Made by a program: the position numbers and the translations under genes. A stretch of DNA of 64,000 nt from Candidatus Zixiibacteriota bacterium (GTDB lineage Bacteria; Zixibacteria; MSB-5A5; GN15; FEB-12). Of this stretch, positions 35,801 to 44,119 are shown one piece after another; within the stretch, counting starts at the first letter, position 1, and every line of letters starts with the position of its first letter. The notes beneath the pieces were generated by a model. The model ran no database searches. It was not told the DNA's origin and saw nothing but the letters and a program-made list of their open reading frames with translations. The stretch covers positions 1-64,000 of the forward strand of contig JBFMGC010000009.1 of assembly GCA_040752815.1 (NCBI GenBank), in the 5' to 3' direction.

Positions 35801-37144
35801 ATGCGATTGAAGACAACATCTCTGCCGACTATTGCTCTCGCCGCTCTGCTGCTGAATTCCGGCCTGCTTGCGGATACCGCAGGGGACACGACGACTGCGG
35901 ATACGTCGAAGCCGGCGCAGTCACAGCGAGGTGGGCGATCGCTGGTTTACACCATGACCATCACCGGCACTATCGGCGCCACCACGGCTGAACGCATCAC
36001 CGATGCGGTGGAGACTGCCGAGGACAACGATGCCGAGCTGCTGGTGATCTTTCTTGATACACCCGGGGGTTTCTCGAATGCCACCTGGGGCATAAACAAG
36101 ACAATTCTTAACAGCCATGTGCCGGTGTGCGTTTATATCGCTCCGCTCGGGGCCACCGCCGGATCGGCGGGAGTGTATATCACATATTCGGCCCACTTCG
36201 CCGCCATGGCGCCCACGGCCAATATCGGCGCCGCTCACCCGGTGGGAGGAGGCGGGGAGAAGATCGATTCGGTAATGAATGAGAAGGTTACGAACGACGC
36301 TGCCGCTAAGATACGAACGATGGCTGAGAAGTGGGGCCGCAACGGCGTCTGGGGAGAGCGGGCGGTGCGTGAATCGGTCTCGGCCACCGCTAAGGAGGCT
36401 CTCGACAGCAATGTGATCGACATAATCGCCGAAGACATCGATGACCTGCTCAGGCAGATTGATGGCCGCAAGACCCAGTTGCCGTACGGAGAAAAGATCA
36501 TGGCGCTCTCGAAATACGATACCGAGGAGATCAGCGCCACTTTCTCGCAGAAGATCCTCCAACTTATCACTACACCTGAGATTGTGCTGCTGCTTTTCTC
36601 GCTCGGTGGCCTCGGCCTGGTGCTGGAACTCTACAATCCGGGGGCGATCTTCCCCGGCGTGGTTGGGGCGATTTCGCTTATTCTCGCTTTTTACGGCATG
36701 CAGACACTGCCGATCAATGCCGCCGGGCTGGCGCTAATCATACTCGCTATCGCCCTGTGGGTTGCCGAAATCAAAGTGGTCTCCCACGGGCTGCTCTTTG
36801 TCGGCGGCCTGATATCGTTCTTTCTCGGAGGACTTATGCTGGTTGACACGGTCGACCCTGCCCTGAAAGTCTCGATCTCGTTTCTCATCTCGATCACGAT
36901 CATCATGGCAATTCTTTTCGGTCTGGTAGCCTGGCTGGTGATCAAGGCCCACCGCCGCACGGTTGCGGTGGGCGGCGAGGGGATGTCGGGCAAGATCGCC
37001 GTCGTCAAGACCGCTGACATGGTGTATGTCGACGGTGCCCTGTGGCGCGCCCAGTGCGACCAGGGGCTGACACCCGGAGAGAAAGTGGAAGTCGTTTCGG
37101 TCGACAAACTGCTCTTGATAGTCAAGAAACTGAACTCGAAATAG
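35801..37144 (+). CDS. nfeD: NfeD-type membrane serine protease
   Basis: 447 residues from ATG 35801 (AGAGGAG upstream; the longer frame from 35753 has no site). Signal peptide to ~25. ClpP-like protease domain with Ser in TAGSAGVYI and Lys in SVSATAKEALDSNVID, the Ser-Lys dyad of the long NfeD class. Four to five transmembrane helices (~260-395), then a C-terminal OB-fold (GMSGKIAVVKTADMVYVDGALWRAQ). Long NfeD proteins pair with slipins and cleave their hydrophobic C-termini; the slipin gene follows 12 nt on. Confidence 0.92.
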   Translation: MRLKTTSLPTIALAALLLNSGLLADTAGDTTTADTSKPAQSQRGGRSLVYTMTITGTIGATTAERITDAVETAEDNDAELLVIFLDTPGGFSNATWGINKTILNSHVPVCVYIAPLGATAGSAGVYITYSAHFAAMAPTANIGAAHPVGGGGEKIDSVMNEKVTNDAAAKIRTMAEKWGRNGVWGERAVRESVSATAKEALDSNVIDIIAEDIDDLLRQIDGRKTQLPYGEKIMALSKYDTEEISATFSQKILQLITTPEIVLLLFSLGGLGLVLELYNPGAIFPGVVGAISLILAFYGMQTLPINAAGLALIILAIALWVAEIKVVSHGLLFVGGLISFFLGGLMLVDTVDPALKVSISFLISITIIMAILFGLVAWLVIKAHRRTVAVGGEGMSGKIAVVKTADMVYVDGALWRAQCDQGLTPGEKVEVVSVDKLLLIVKKLNSK

Positions 37145-37156
37145 AGGAGTGACAAG

Positions 37157-37933
37157 ATGACATCGCCGATTCCGTTTGGAATTCTGATCCTGGTCTTCTT
37201 TGGATTCCTGATCCTGTTCAACATGATCAAAGTGCTGCGGGAGTATGAGCGGGGCGTGATTTTCCGTCTGGGCCGGCTGATCGGCATGAAGGGCCCCGGC
37301 CTGATTATCCTCATCCCGATTATCGATAAGATGATCCGGGTTGATCTTCGCGTGATCACCTACGACGTCCCCCCGCAGGATGTTATTACCCGTGACAACG
37401 TCTCGGTCAAGGTCAACGCCGTGCTCTACTTTCAGGTGGTCGATGCCAACAAAGCAATCGTCTCAGTCATGAACTACTTCGAGGCGACCTCACAGATCGC
37501 CCAGACGACCCTGCGCTCGGTGCTCGGCCAGCAGGAGCTGGACGATCTTCTGGCCAATCGCGAGAAGATCAACACCGAGCTGCAGCGCATTATCGACGAG
37601 CAGACCGAGCCGTGGGGTGTGAAGGTCTCCGTGGTCGAAGTGAAGAATGTCGACCTGCCGCCGGAGATGACCCGTGCGATCGCCAAGCAGGCGGAGGCCG
37701 AGCGTGAGCGCCGCTCGAAGGTCATTCATGCCGAGGGTGAATTCCAGGCTGCACAGAAACTTGCCGACGCTGCCAATGTGATTGCGACTGCGCCGAACGC
37801 CATGCAGCTTCGTTTCCTGCAGACGCTGGTGGAGGTGTCGGCGGAGAAGAACAGCACGCTGATCTTCCCGGTGCCGATTGACCTGCTGGATTCGTTCAAG
37901 AAGTTCCTGGATCGCGGCGCCAGTAAGCCATAG
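37157..37933 (+). CDS. Slipin (SPFH/band 7, stomatin-like)
   Basis: 258 residues. One N-terminal transmembrane helix (~5-25), then the SPFH domain ([16 protein letters not shown] ... [32 protein letters not shown]) and a charged coiled coil ([33 protein letters not shown]). The C-terminus ([17 protein letters not shown]) is the stretch cut by NfeD partners in related systems. Forms membrane microdomain oligomers. Operon with nfeD. Confidence 0.95.
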   Translation: MTSPIPFGILILVFFGFLILFNMIKVLREYERGVIFRLGRLIGMKGPGLIILIPIIDKMIRVDLRVITYDVPPQDVITRDNVSVKVNAVLYFQVVDANKAIVSVMNYFEATSQIAQTTLRSVLGQQELDDLLANREKINTELQRIIDEQTEPWGVKVSVVEVKNVDLPPEMTRAIAKQAEAERERRSKVIHAEGEFQAAQKLADAANVIATAPNAMQLRFLQTLVEVSAEKNSTLIFPVPIDLLDSFKKFLDRGASKP

Positions 37934-37954
37934 ATCCGTAGCATAGTTCCGTAT

Positions 37955-38078
37955 GGCAGAACCCCCGGCGAGTTCACGCGTAGCGAACTCGCGGCGGTTC
38001 TGCCACACGGACAGCACGTGACAGACTTCCGGTCTGCCACCAGCAGGGGAAACCCGCGCAGACGTGATCGTCTGTCGC
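37955..38078. repeat. Palindromic intergenic repeats (cruciform type)
   Basis: First unit 37955-38004: outer arms GGCAGAAC / GTTCTGCC enclose inner arms GCGAGTTC / GAACTCGC, all perfect, so the DNA can form a nested hairpin. It is followed by two weaker hairpins of the GGCAGAC type (GTGACAGAC / GTCTGCCAC near 38018-38040; CAGACG / CGTCTG near 38059-38074 around TGAT). The 41386-41436 element has the same outer arms. Confidence 0.75.
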
Positions 38079-38100
38079 ACACCGATCGTAGGAGGAGGTG

Positions 38101-38988
38101 ATGAAACCACCATTCGACCTTGAAACTGTCGTCCAGCGGTTCGCGCCGCTGGTCCGTCTTCATCTTGACGAACATTTCCAGCCGTCGAGTGTTGAATGGT
38201 ATCTCGCCCGCACCGAACTGTGGCACGTGAGTTCCGCAATGCATGCGCGCCGCCCCCCACAATACACGAAGCTGCTGAGTAAGGGAGACGTGACGGTCGG
38301 TGGCCTGGTATCCCAAAAGGTCGATCGCAAGGGCGGTCGCGACGAGAGCGGGGGAGAATCCCAGGGCCTGTTCTTCCTCAGGATCCCCCACGACCCGCAC
38401 AGGCGGCACACTTGCCAGGGGAGTCTCACGGGCGCGCAGTGCTATGGTCATGTCATGCCGACATCGCGCTCAAACCTCTGGCAAATCGCTTATTTGTTCT
38501 TCTTTCCGTTCAACGGGTCGATTGTCTCGGTCGATTCGATCGCGCACGAGGGCGACTGGGAACATATCAAAGTCGAAATAGACACCGCCGCTCAGGCGCC
38601 GCTTCGCGTGTATTATGCCGCGCACGGCGGAGGCGACTGGCATAATAAGAACACGCGCGGCAGCGGCGAGGGGTTCTACTGCTTTCAGAAGACACACCCG
38701 ATTGTCTATTCGGCGTGGCATTCACACGCGAGCTATCCGCGTCCGGGCGTGCAGGAGCGGGCGCTGGCCTCCGACGAAACCGCCACGGGCGGCGCGGAAT
38801 GGCCATGCTGGGAGCGGACGGCTGTGCTTGGTGACAAGGCGAATCCACCTTCTGGCCAGGAGTGGCTCAGGTTCAACGGTCTCTGGGGCGACCCCGGCTC
38901 GCAACTGCCGGGCATCGGCGAGGCCACAAAAGGCCCAACCGGCCCGGCGTTCAAAAAATGGTGGAAGGACAACGGGTTTGATACATAG
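38101..38988 (+). CDS. Vps62-family (DUF946-like) protein
   Basis: 295 residues; ATG 38101 follows GGAGGAGG (38091-38098), and GTG 38098 is in frame but inside that site. The Vps62 core is readable: RFAPLVRLHLDEHFQPSSVEWYL, LFFFPFNG, EGDWEHIKVEI, YYAAHGGGDW, PIVYSAWHSHASYPRPG and PCWER-like. The family is best known from plants and fungi; its molecular role is unclear. No signal peptide. Monocistronic between a repeat block and the next promoter. Confidence 0.8.
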   Translation: MKPPFDLETVVQRFAPLVRLHLDEHFQPSSVEWYLARTELWHVSSAMHARRPPQYTKLLSKGDVTVGGLVSQKVDRKGGRDESGGESQGLFFLRIPHDPHRRHTCQGSLTGAQCYGHVMPTSRSNLWQIAYLFFFPFNGSIVSVDSIAHEGDWEHIKVEIDTAAQAPLRVYYAAHGGGDWHNKNTRGSGEGFYCFQKTHPIVYSAWHSHASYPRPGVQERALASDETATGGAEWPCWERTAVLGDKANPPSGQEWLRFNGLWGDPGSQLPGIGEATKGPTGPAFKKWWKDNGFDT

Positions 38989-38994
38989 TGTTGC

Positions 38995-39024
38995 TTGACT
39001 CGCAATAAACACCACCCATATACT
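38995..39024 (+). promoter_or_regulatory. Predicted promoter of the dCMP deaminase gene, leaderless
   Basis: TTGACT (38995-39000), 18-nt spacer, TATACT (39019-39024), six bases to ATG 39031. The bases between are CCCCCA, so no ribosome-binding site is possible in a transcript starting there. Confidence 0.6.
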
Positions 39025-39030
39025 CCCCCA

Positions 39031-39519
39031 ATGAGCGGCAAGCGAACTGATTATCTAAGCTGGGAAGAGTACTTTATGGCGGTCGCGCAGCTTTCGGCGC
39101 GGCGTTCAAAGGACCCCAACACGCAGGTCGGGGCCTGTATCGTAAACACGAACAAGCGGATTATCGGAATCGGTTACAACGGCTTCCCGACCGGCTGCTC
39201 CGATGACGAGCTCCCCTGGAGCCGCGAGGGAAACCTGCTCGATACCAAATACCCCTATGTCTGCCACGCTGAAATGAACGCAATTACCAACGCGTCTAAC
39301 AAACCGGACCTCGACGGTGCCACCATGTACGTTTCACTTTTTCCTTGCAATGAGTGCGCTAAACTCATTGTGCAGGTTGGCATTAAGGAAGTGGTGTACC
39401 TCGAGGACAAGTACCCCGACAAGGACATCTTCATAGCCGCCGGGCGAATTCTCAAGATGGCCGGGGTCGCCTGTCGGCAACTCGCCCCTGCCACGCGTAA
39501 AATAAGCATCAGCTTGTAG
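39031..39519 (+). CDS. Deoxycytidylate (dCMP) deaminase
   Basis: 162 residues from ATG 39031; the in-frame TTG at 38995 is the -35 box. Zinc cytidine-deaminase fold with C-H-A-E ([10 protein letters not shown]) and P-C-x-x-C ([11 protein letters not shown]), plus [15 protein letters not shown] and [11 protein letters not shown] as in dCMP deaminases. Makes dUMP for thymidylate synthesis. The similar ComEB protein is the same family. Confidence 0.93.
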   Translation: MSGKRTDYLSWEEYFMAVAQLSARRSKDPNTQVGACIVNTNKRIIGIGYNGFPTGCSDDELPWSREGNLLDTKYPYVCHAEMNAITNASNKPDLDGATMYVSLFPCNECAKLIVQVGIKEVVYLEDKYPDKDIFIAAGRILKMAGVACRQLAPATRKISISL

Positions 39520-39690
39520 GTTCTGTGGGTGGTCCGCCGCAGATTCAGGGACAGGACTGAGACCTAGGGCAGCAAGGTCCGTGGGCGGCCGAGCTTGCCC
39601 CGGACTTGATTCGGGGTCCTCGTCTGCCCCGTCGAGCCAAAAGTCGAAATCCAGAGCCGGGCAGACCAGGAGAGGCTGTCTCAAAAGTCG
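39520..39690. other. Gene-free spacer, repeat debris
   Basis: No credible gene. It contains a CCCCG...CGGGG hairpin (about 39596-39615) whose flank, read on the minus strand, begins GGGGCAGACGAGGACC, i.e. half of an R1 hairpin. The spacer as a whole (39520-40027) is one of the longest without a gene in the window and holds the two R2 elements listed next. Confidence 0.5.
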
Positions 39691-39699
39691 GCAAACGTT

Positions 39700-39762
39700 G
39701 CGGCAGGTCTTGCTTCGGGCCCGACACGCTCCGCGGGTCGGGCTCGAAGTGTGACCTGACGC
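39700..39762. repeat. R2 palindromic element, copy 1 (63 bp)
   Basis: Outer arms GCGGCAGGTC / GACCTGACGC (one mismatch) with a long inner stem (CTTCGGGCCCGAC / GTCGGGCTCGAAG, one mismatch). Read on the minus strand its ends are GCGTCAGGTC and GACCTGCCGC, the same as in the copy at 55403. Confidence 0.75.
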
Positions 39763-39785
39763 CGTTGATCTGGAGCGGGTTAGGC

Positions 39786-39849
39786 GCGTCAGTTCACACC
39801 CCTTTTGCCTCGTTCAGCGGTCAAGGCAAAAGGGGGCAAGAACTGACGC
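39786..39849. repeat. R2 palindromic element, copy 2 (64 bp)
   Basis: Outer arms GCGTCAGTTC / GAACTGACGC are perfect; the inner stem is CCCCTTTTGCCT / AGGCAAAAGGGG, separated by a short loop. The inner sequence is unrelated to copies 1 and 3, while the ends are conserved. Confidence 0.78.
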
Positions 39850-40027
39850 AACAGTACTGGCGTCTATTGTGACAGTCACAAACGGTCTGCCGCGCACAAC
39901 CCCCGGCGCAGTCGAAAAAAAGAGCTTCCGGAACTACTTTCGTCCTTTTTTTGTTGCTACAATTTTCTCCGGAAATACATTAGCGCTTTCCGTTTCCGGT
40001 TGTAACTCGTCACAGGAGAATAGAGCC

Positions 40028-41353
40028 GTGGTCAAGACTAAAGAAGACGTATTGAGGCTAATCGATGAAGCCGGCGTCCGTTATATCCGCCTCTGCTTCA
40101 CCGACATTCTCGGTCACATCAAGGGGATGACCCTTACGCGCCCGGAGATTGAGCAGGTCCTGCACGAGGGGCAGGGATTCGACGGGTCGTCGATTCAGGG
40201 TTTCGCGCGTATCGACGAATCTGATCTGATGGCGATTCCCGATCCGCTCACTTTCCGCATCATCCCGTGGGAAATCTCGGGCGAAAAAGTCGCCATGCTG
40301 TTCTGTGACATCCAGAATCCCGACGGCACCCCGTACGAGGGCGATCCGCGCTACGTCCTCAAGCGGACTTTGAAAAAGCTCGAGGAGAAGGGGTGGACCC
40401 TCTATGTCGGACCGGAGATTGAATATTTCTATTTCAAGAGCGAGAACGAGCCCGAAGTGCTGGATAACAGCGGTTATTTCGACTACGGCACGATGGATGC
40501 CGGCACTCAGATGCGCAAGAAGACCGTCGCCGCGCTCGAGATGATGGATATCCCGGTGGAATGCGCGCATCACGAGGTGGCGCCGTCGCAGCACGAAATC
40601 GACCTCAAGTACCAGGAGGCTCTCGTCATGGCCGATTTCGCGCAGGTGTATCGGTTCATCGTGAAGGAAGTCGCGATGGAGAACGATTTCTACGCGACTT
40701 TTATGCCCAAGCCGATGTTCGGACAGAACGGCTCCGGGATGCACTGCCACATGTCGCTGTTCAAGGCCAAAAAGAACCTCTTCTTTGATTCCGCCGCCGA
40801 GTATAACCTGTCGACCATGGCCCGGCAGTTTACCGAGGGCATTCTGCAGCACATACCTGAGATCACGCTCGTTCTCAACCAGTGGGTCAATTCATACAAG
40901 CGGCTGGTCGAGGGGTACGAGGCGCCCTGCTATATCAGTTGGGGTCGCCGTAACCGGTCATCGCTGGTGCGCGTGCCGGCGTATCGTCAGGGCAAGGAGG
41001 CGGCCACTCGTATAGAGCTGCGCTCGCCCGATCCGGGCGCCAACCCGTACCTCGCGTTCGCCTGTATCCTGGCGGCGGGGCTTAAGGGAATCGAGGGCAA
41101 GTACAAACTTCGTGCGCCGGTCGAGATGAACATCTTCCACCTCTCCGAGGAGGAGAAGGCCAACATGGGCATCAAGCATCTGCCTAATTCATTGGAGAAT
41201 GCGATCCGGACGGCGATGAAATCCGACCTCGTAAAAGAGACGCTCGGCCCGCACGTGTACGAAAAGCTGATTGAGAACAAATGGATCGAGTGGGATCAGT
41301 ACCGTATCCACGTGAGCCGCTACGAGGTCGAGAAGTACTTGCCTTGGTTGTAG
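40028..41353 (+). CDS. glnA: Glutamine synthetase, type I
   Basis: 441 residues from GTG 40028, with AGGAG 10 nt upstream. A longer in-frame start (39869) would add 53 non-conserved residues. GSI signatures: FDGSSIQGFARIDESD, GPEIEYFYF, HHEVAPSQHEIDLKY, FGQNGSGMHCHMSL, RNRSSLVRVPAY, RSPDPGANPYLAFA. At ~440 residues, without the ~25-residue insertion and adenylylation region of GSI-beta, it looks like the GSI-alpha type. Makes glutamine from glutamate and ammonia. Confidence 0.96.
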   Translation: MVKTKEDVLRLIDEAGVRYIRLCFTDILGHIKGMTLTRPEIEQVLHEGQGFDGSSIQGFARIDESDLMAIPDPLTFRIIPWEISGEKVAMLFCDIQNPDGTPYEGDPRYVLKRTLKKLEEKGWTLYVGPEIEYFYFKSENEPEVLDNSGYFDYGTMDAGTQMRKKTVAALEMMDIPVECAHHEVAPSQHEIDLKYQEALVMADFAQVYRFIVKEVAMENDFYATFMPKPMFGQNGSGMHCHMSLFKAKKNLFFDSAAEYNLSTMARQFTEGILQHIPEITLVLNQWVNSYKRLVEGYEAPCYISWGRRNRSSLVRVPAYRQGKEAATRIELRSPDPGANPYLAFACILAAGLKGIEGKYKLRAPVEMNIFHLSEEEKANMGIKHLPNSLENAIRTAMKSDLVKETLGPHVYEKLIENKWIEWDQYRIHVSRYEVEKYLPWL

Positions 41354-41385
41354 GCGGCCGGTGATTGACTGTTGTTATTATTTAG

Positions 41386-41436
41386 GGCAGAACCCGAACG
41401 CCGCGCGCGACAGCACGCGGCTATAGTGGTTCTGCC
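41386..41436. repeat. Palindromic intergenic repeat (GGCAGAACC type)
   Basis: Perfect outer arms GGCAGAACC / GGTTCTGCC and inner CCGCG / CGCGG. Same outer arms as the element at 37955, with a different interior. It lies just after glnA. Confidence 0.75.
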
Positions 41437-41523
41437 AGATGGCCACCGGGCAGAGTCCCCCGACAGCACCTTCGTAGCAGGTTTTGTTTTCGATGGGCAC
41501 TTGCAGTGCCGTAGATTCCCTCC

Positions 41524-42303
41524 ATGCCGCACGCTGATCTTGGTGAGTTCCGCATGTACTACGAGGGCGCCGGCGAGGGAGAGGCGCTCGTGTTTCTCCA
41601 CGGCTTCTCGCTCGACTGCCGCATGTGGCGACCTCAAGTCGAGTTTTTCCGCGACGCCTATCACGTAATCACACCCGATGCCCGCGGGCACGGTCTGTCT
41701 GACGCGCCCCTCTCCGGCTACTCACGCGCCGACCGGGTGCAGGATCTCGTGCGATTGCTCGATTATCTCAAGATCGAGTCATTGCATCTGGTCGGGCTTT
41801 CGATGGGCGGTGCGACCGCAATCGGTTTCGCGCTGGCTCACGAGGACCGCCTGAAGTCGCTCACACTGGTTTCAACCGGGGCCGCCGGATATAGCGCCGG
41901 AAAGAAGTTCTCGGGTCTGGACCAGGTGGCTCGCGAAAAAGGGGTGGAGGCGGCCCTCGGTCGTTGGAAGGCGTGGGCGCTCGGTTGGTACAAAGACGAT
42001 CAGAGCAATCTGCGTAGCCTGCTTGACACGATGATCTCGGCCTATTCGGGAGCGGTCTGGCGTGACCCGATGCGCGGCCAGTACCCCCGCGAAGACGACC
42101 TGAGCCGAGCCAGCCAAATCAAAGTCCCGGCAGCGATTTTTGCGGGTGCGCTGGACAAGATGTGGGTGCCGCTGGCACGTCAGCTTCACGAGCGTGTTGC
42201 CGGCAGCAGGCTCACGGTTTACCCCGATACCGGCCACATGTTAAACCTTGAACAACCAGCGCAATTCAACGCTGATCTTAAAGTGTTTCTTGAAGGCTTG
42301 TAG
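41524..42303 (+). CDS. Alpha/beta hydrolase
   Basis: 259 residues. HG oxyanion motif VFLHGFSLDCRMW, nucleophile elbow G-L-S-M-G (Ser ~97), Asp in AGALDKMWVP (~218), His in PDTGHMLNLEQP (~240): a complete triad. Cap domain of moderate size. Could be an esterase, lactonase or 3-oxoadipate enol-lactonase-like enzyme; substrate not assignable. A TAGATT -10-like box ends six bases before the ATG, again without Shine-Dalgarno, but no clear -35 is seen. Confidence 0.88.
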   Translation: MPHADLGEFRMYYEGAGEGEALVFLHGFSLDCRMWRPQVEFFRDAYHVITPDARGHGLSDAPLSGYSRADRVQDLVRLLDYLKIESLHLVGLSMGGATAIGFALAHEDRLKSLTLVSTGAAGYSAGKKFSGLDQVAREKGVEAALGRWKAWALGWYKDDQSNLRSLLDTMISAYSGAVWRDPMRGQYPREDDLSRASQIKVPAAIFAGALDKMWVPLARQLHERVAGSRLTVYPDTGHMLNLEQPAQFNADLKVFLEGL

Positions 42304-42610
42304 GGGAGTCTGCTTCAAGCCCGCCACCTCTGTAGTGTCCGTGCCTGGCGTATCTCCCGGTGCGCCAGAGTCCTGGGGCCAACCGGATATACTGCGACGC
42401 ATGAGAACGTGGTGGACGAGGACGTCCACCACGCACGAGAGCTAAGTTAGCGCCTATGGGACGGAGCCCTGCCGATCGCACTGAAAACGGTGTCGCAGAG
42501 GTCCTGCCCTACGTTCCACAAAAGGGGTTGGCGGGGCGACCTGCCGGTGCGATATTTCGAACTTTGACGTACTGTCGAGGACCTGGATAGGAAGTACGAC
42601 TACAAGCGAC
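42304..42610. other. Gene-free spacer between the hydrolase and purN
   Basis: Besides the R1 hairpin at 42408 it holds fragments of the same repeat vocabulary (CCTGCCGATCG at ~42470, also in the 20107 element; GGTCCTGCCCTACG at ~42510, also in the 19869 element). A weak promoter-like pair (TTGACG 42564-42569, ATAGGA 42587-42592) precedes purN. No gene seen. Confidence 0.5.
42408..42433. repeat. R1 hairpin, perfect 11-bp stem
   Basis: Arms CGTGGTGGACG / CGTCCACCACG around AGGA. Compared with the unit at 19460 (GGCAGACG / CGTCTGCC, same loop), both arms changed together (CA to TG on the left, TG to CA on the right), i.e. pairing is kept. Confidence 0.8.
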
Positions 42611-43225
42611 ATGCAAGCGACAAGAGCAAGACTGGCGGTATTCATTTCCGGCGGCGGCACCGGTCTTCAGGCGATAATCGACGCTGCCGCTCGTGGCGAA
42701 CTCTGCGCAGACGTAGTGTGGGTGGTTTCGTCCACGAACAAGGCCTTCGGTTTGGAAAGAGCGAAGAAGGCGGGCATTGAGACGTTCGTCTTTCGTCTGC
42801 AAAAGTACGGTTCACCGGATGAGGCTGCTGCGGATTTGCTTGCCAAACTCAAGGAACGAAGCATTGAATATATCGCTCTCGCCGGCTATCTGAAGCTGTT
42901 GCCGGTCGAAATCGTGCGAGCGTATCCAGGCCGGATCGTCAACATCCACCCCGGCCTGTTGCCCAGGTACGGCGGTCCGGGCATGTACGGCCATTACGTG
43001 CATGAGGCGGTGCTGGCCTCCGGTGACAAAGAGAGCGGCCCCACAGTGCACCTGGTGGACGAAGTCTACGATCATGGCCGTATTCTCGAACAGGTACGCG
43101 TGCCGGTGCTGCCCGACGATACCCCCGAGACCCTCGCCGCACGGGTGCTGATTGAGGAACATAAACTGTACCCAAAAGTGATAGATAACCTGATCAAAGG
43201 AAAGTATCGACTCGACCATGAATGA
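42611..43225 (+). CDS. purN: PurN, phosphoribosylglycinamide formyltransferase
   Basis: 204 residues. N-terminal AVFISGGGTGLQAIIDAAARGE (nucleotide site), catalytic block IVNIHPGLLPRYGGPGMYG with the essential Asn and His, and HLVDEVYDHGRIL with the catalytic Asp. Transfers a formyl group from 10-formyl-THF to GAR, the third step of purine synthesis. Overlaps purC by 8 nt. Confidence 0.96.
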   Translation: MQATRARLAVFISGGGTGLQAIIDAAARGELCADVVWVVSSTNKAFGLERAKKAGIETFVFRLQKYGSPDEAAADLLAKLKERSIEYIALAGYLKLLPVEIVRAYPGRIVNIHPGLLPRYGGPGMYGHYVHEAVLASGDKESGPTVHLVDEVYDHGRILEQVRVPVLPDDTPETLAARVLIEEHKLYPKVIDNLIKGKYRLDHE

Positions 43226-44117
43226 TGTAGTCCTGACCACAGATATCACAGAATACCCGCTGGCTCGCCGCGGCAAAGTGCGCGACATCTACGACCTGGG
43301 CGACTCGCTTCTGTTCATCGCCTCGGATCGGATCTCGGCGTTCGATGTTGTCATGCCCAACGGCATCCCCGGCAAGGGCCGTGTGCTCACGCAAACATCG
43401 CTGTTCTGGTTTGACTTCCTCAAGGGCATCGTCGAGAACCATCTTATAACGGCGAATGTCGATGAATACCCCGCCCCGCTAAGGAAGTACCGTGATCGCC
43501 TCAATGGCCGTTCCATGATTGTCACCAAGGCTGAACGGGTGGATATCGAGTGCATCGTGCGCGGGTATATCTCCGGCTCGATGTGGAAAGAGCTGGTTGC
43601 TGCCCGCAAGCAAGGTTCCAACACGGTTCATGGCTTTGCGTTTCCGCCCGAGCTCCGCGAATCAGACAAACTGCCCCAGCCCCTGTTCACGCCGTCATCG
43701 AAAAACGACCTCGGCCATGATGAGAATATCAGTTTCGAAGCTATGGTCGAGCAAGTGGGGGAGAAGACCGCCGTACTGTGCCGGGACAAGTCGCTGGCGG
43801 TCTATCAGGCCGCGGCCGACTACGCGCTCACTAGGGGTATAATCATAGCCGATACCAAGTTCGAATTCGGCTTCAAGAATGGCCGATTTCTGCTTATTGA
43901 CGAAGTCCTCTCGCCGGATTCAAGCCGCTTCTGGCCGGTTGACAAGTACCAGCCCGGTCGCGCGCAGCCGTCATTTGACAAACAGCCGATTCGTGATTAT
44001 CTCGAAACGCTCGATTGGAACAAAAAACCGCCCGCGCCGAGACTGCCCGATGAAGTGGTGGCCGCCTCGGCGGAACGTTATCGCGAAGCTCAGCGATTAT
44101 TGACAGGAAGGATTTGA
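43218..44117 (+). CDS. purC: PurC, SAICAR synthetase
   Basis: 299 residues, the long PurC form. RRGKVRDIYDLGDSLLFIASDRISAFDV, ECIVRGYISGSMWKEL, SSKNDLGHDENIS and DTKFEFGF with DEVLSPDSSRFW are family signatures. Joins aspartate to CAIR using ATP. Central gene of the purN-purC-purH operon. Confidence 0.97.
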   Translation: MNDVVLTTDITEYPLARRGKVRDIYDLGDSLLFIASDRISAFDVVMPNGIPGKGRVLTQTSLFWFDFLKGIVENHLITANVDEYPAPLRKYRDRLNGRSMIVTKAERVDIECIVRGYISGSMWKELVAARKQGSNTVHGFAFPPELRESDKLPQPLFTPSSKNDLGHDENISFEAMVEQVGEKTAVLCRDKSLAVYQAAADYALTRGIIIADTKFEFGFKNGRFLLIDEVLSPDSSRFWPVDKYQPGRAQPSFDKQPIRDYLETLDWNKKPPAPRLPDEVVAASAERYREAQRLLTGRI

Positions 44118-44119
44118 GC

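Noticed and set aside
39869..40027. 53-residue N-terminal extension of glutamine synthetase
   Set aside because: GTG 40028 with AGGAG upstream starts right at the conserved N-terminus; the extension has no family match.
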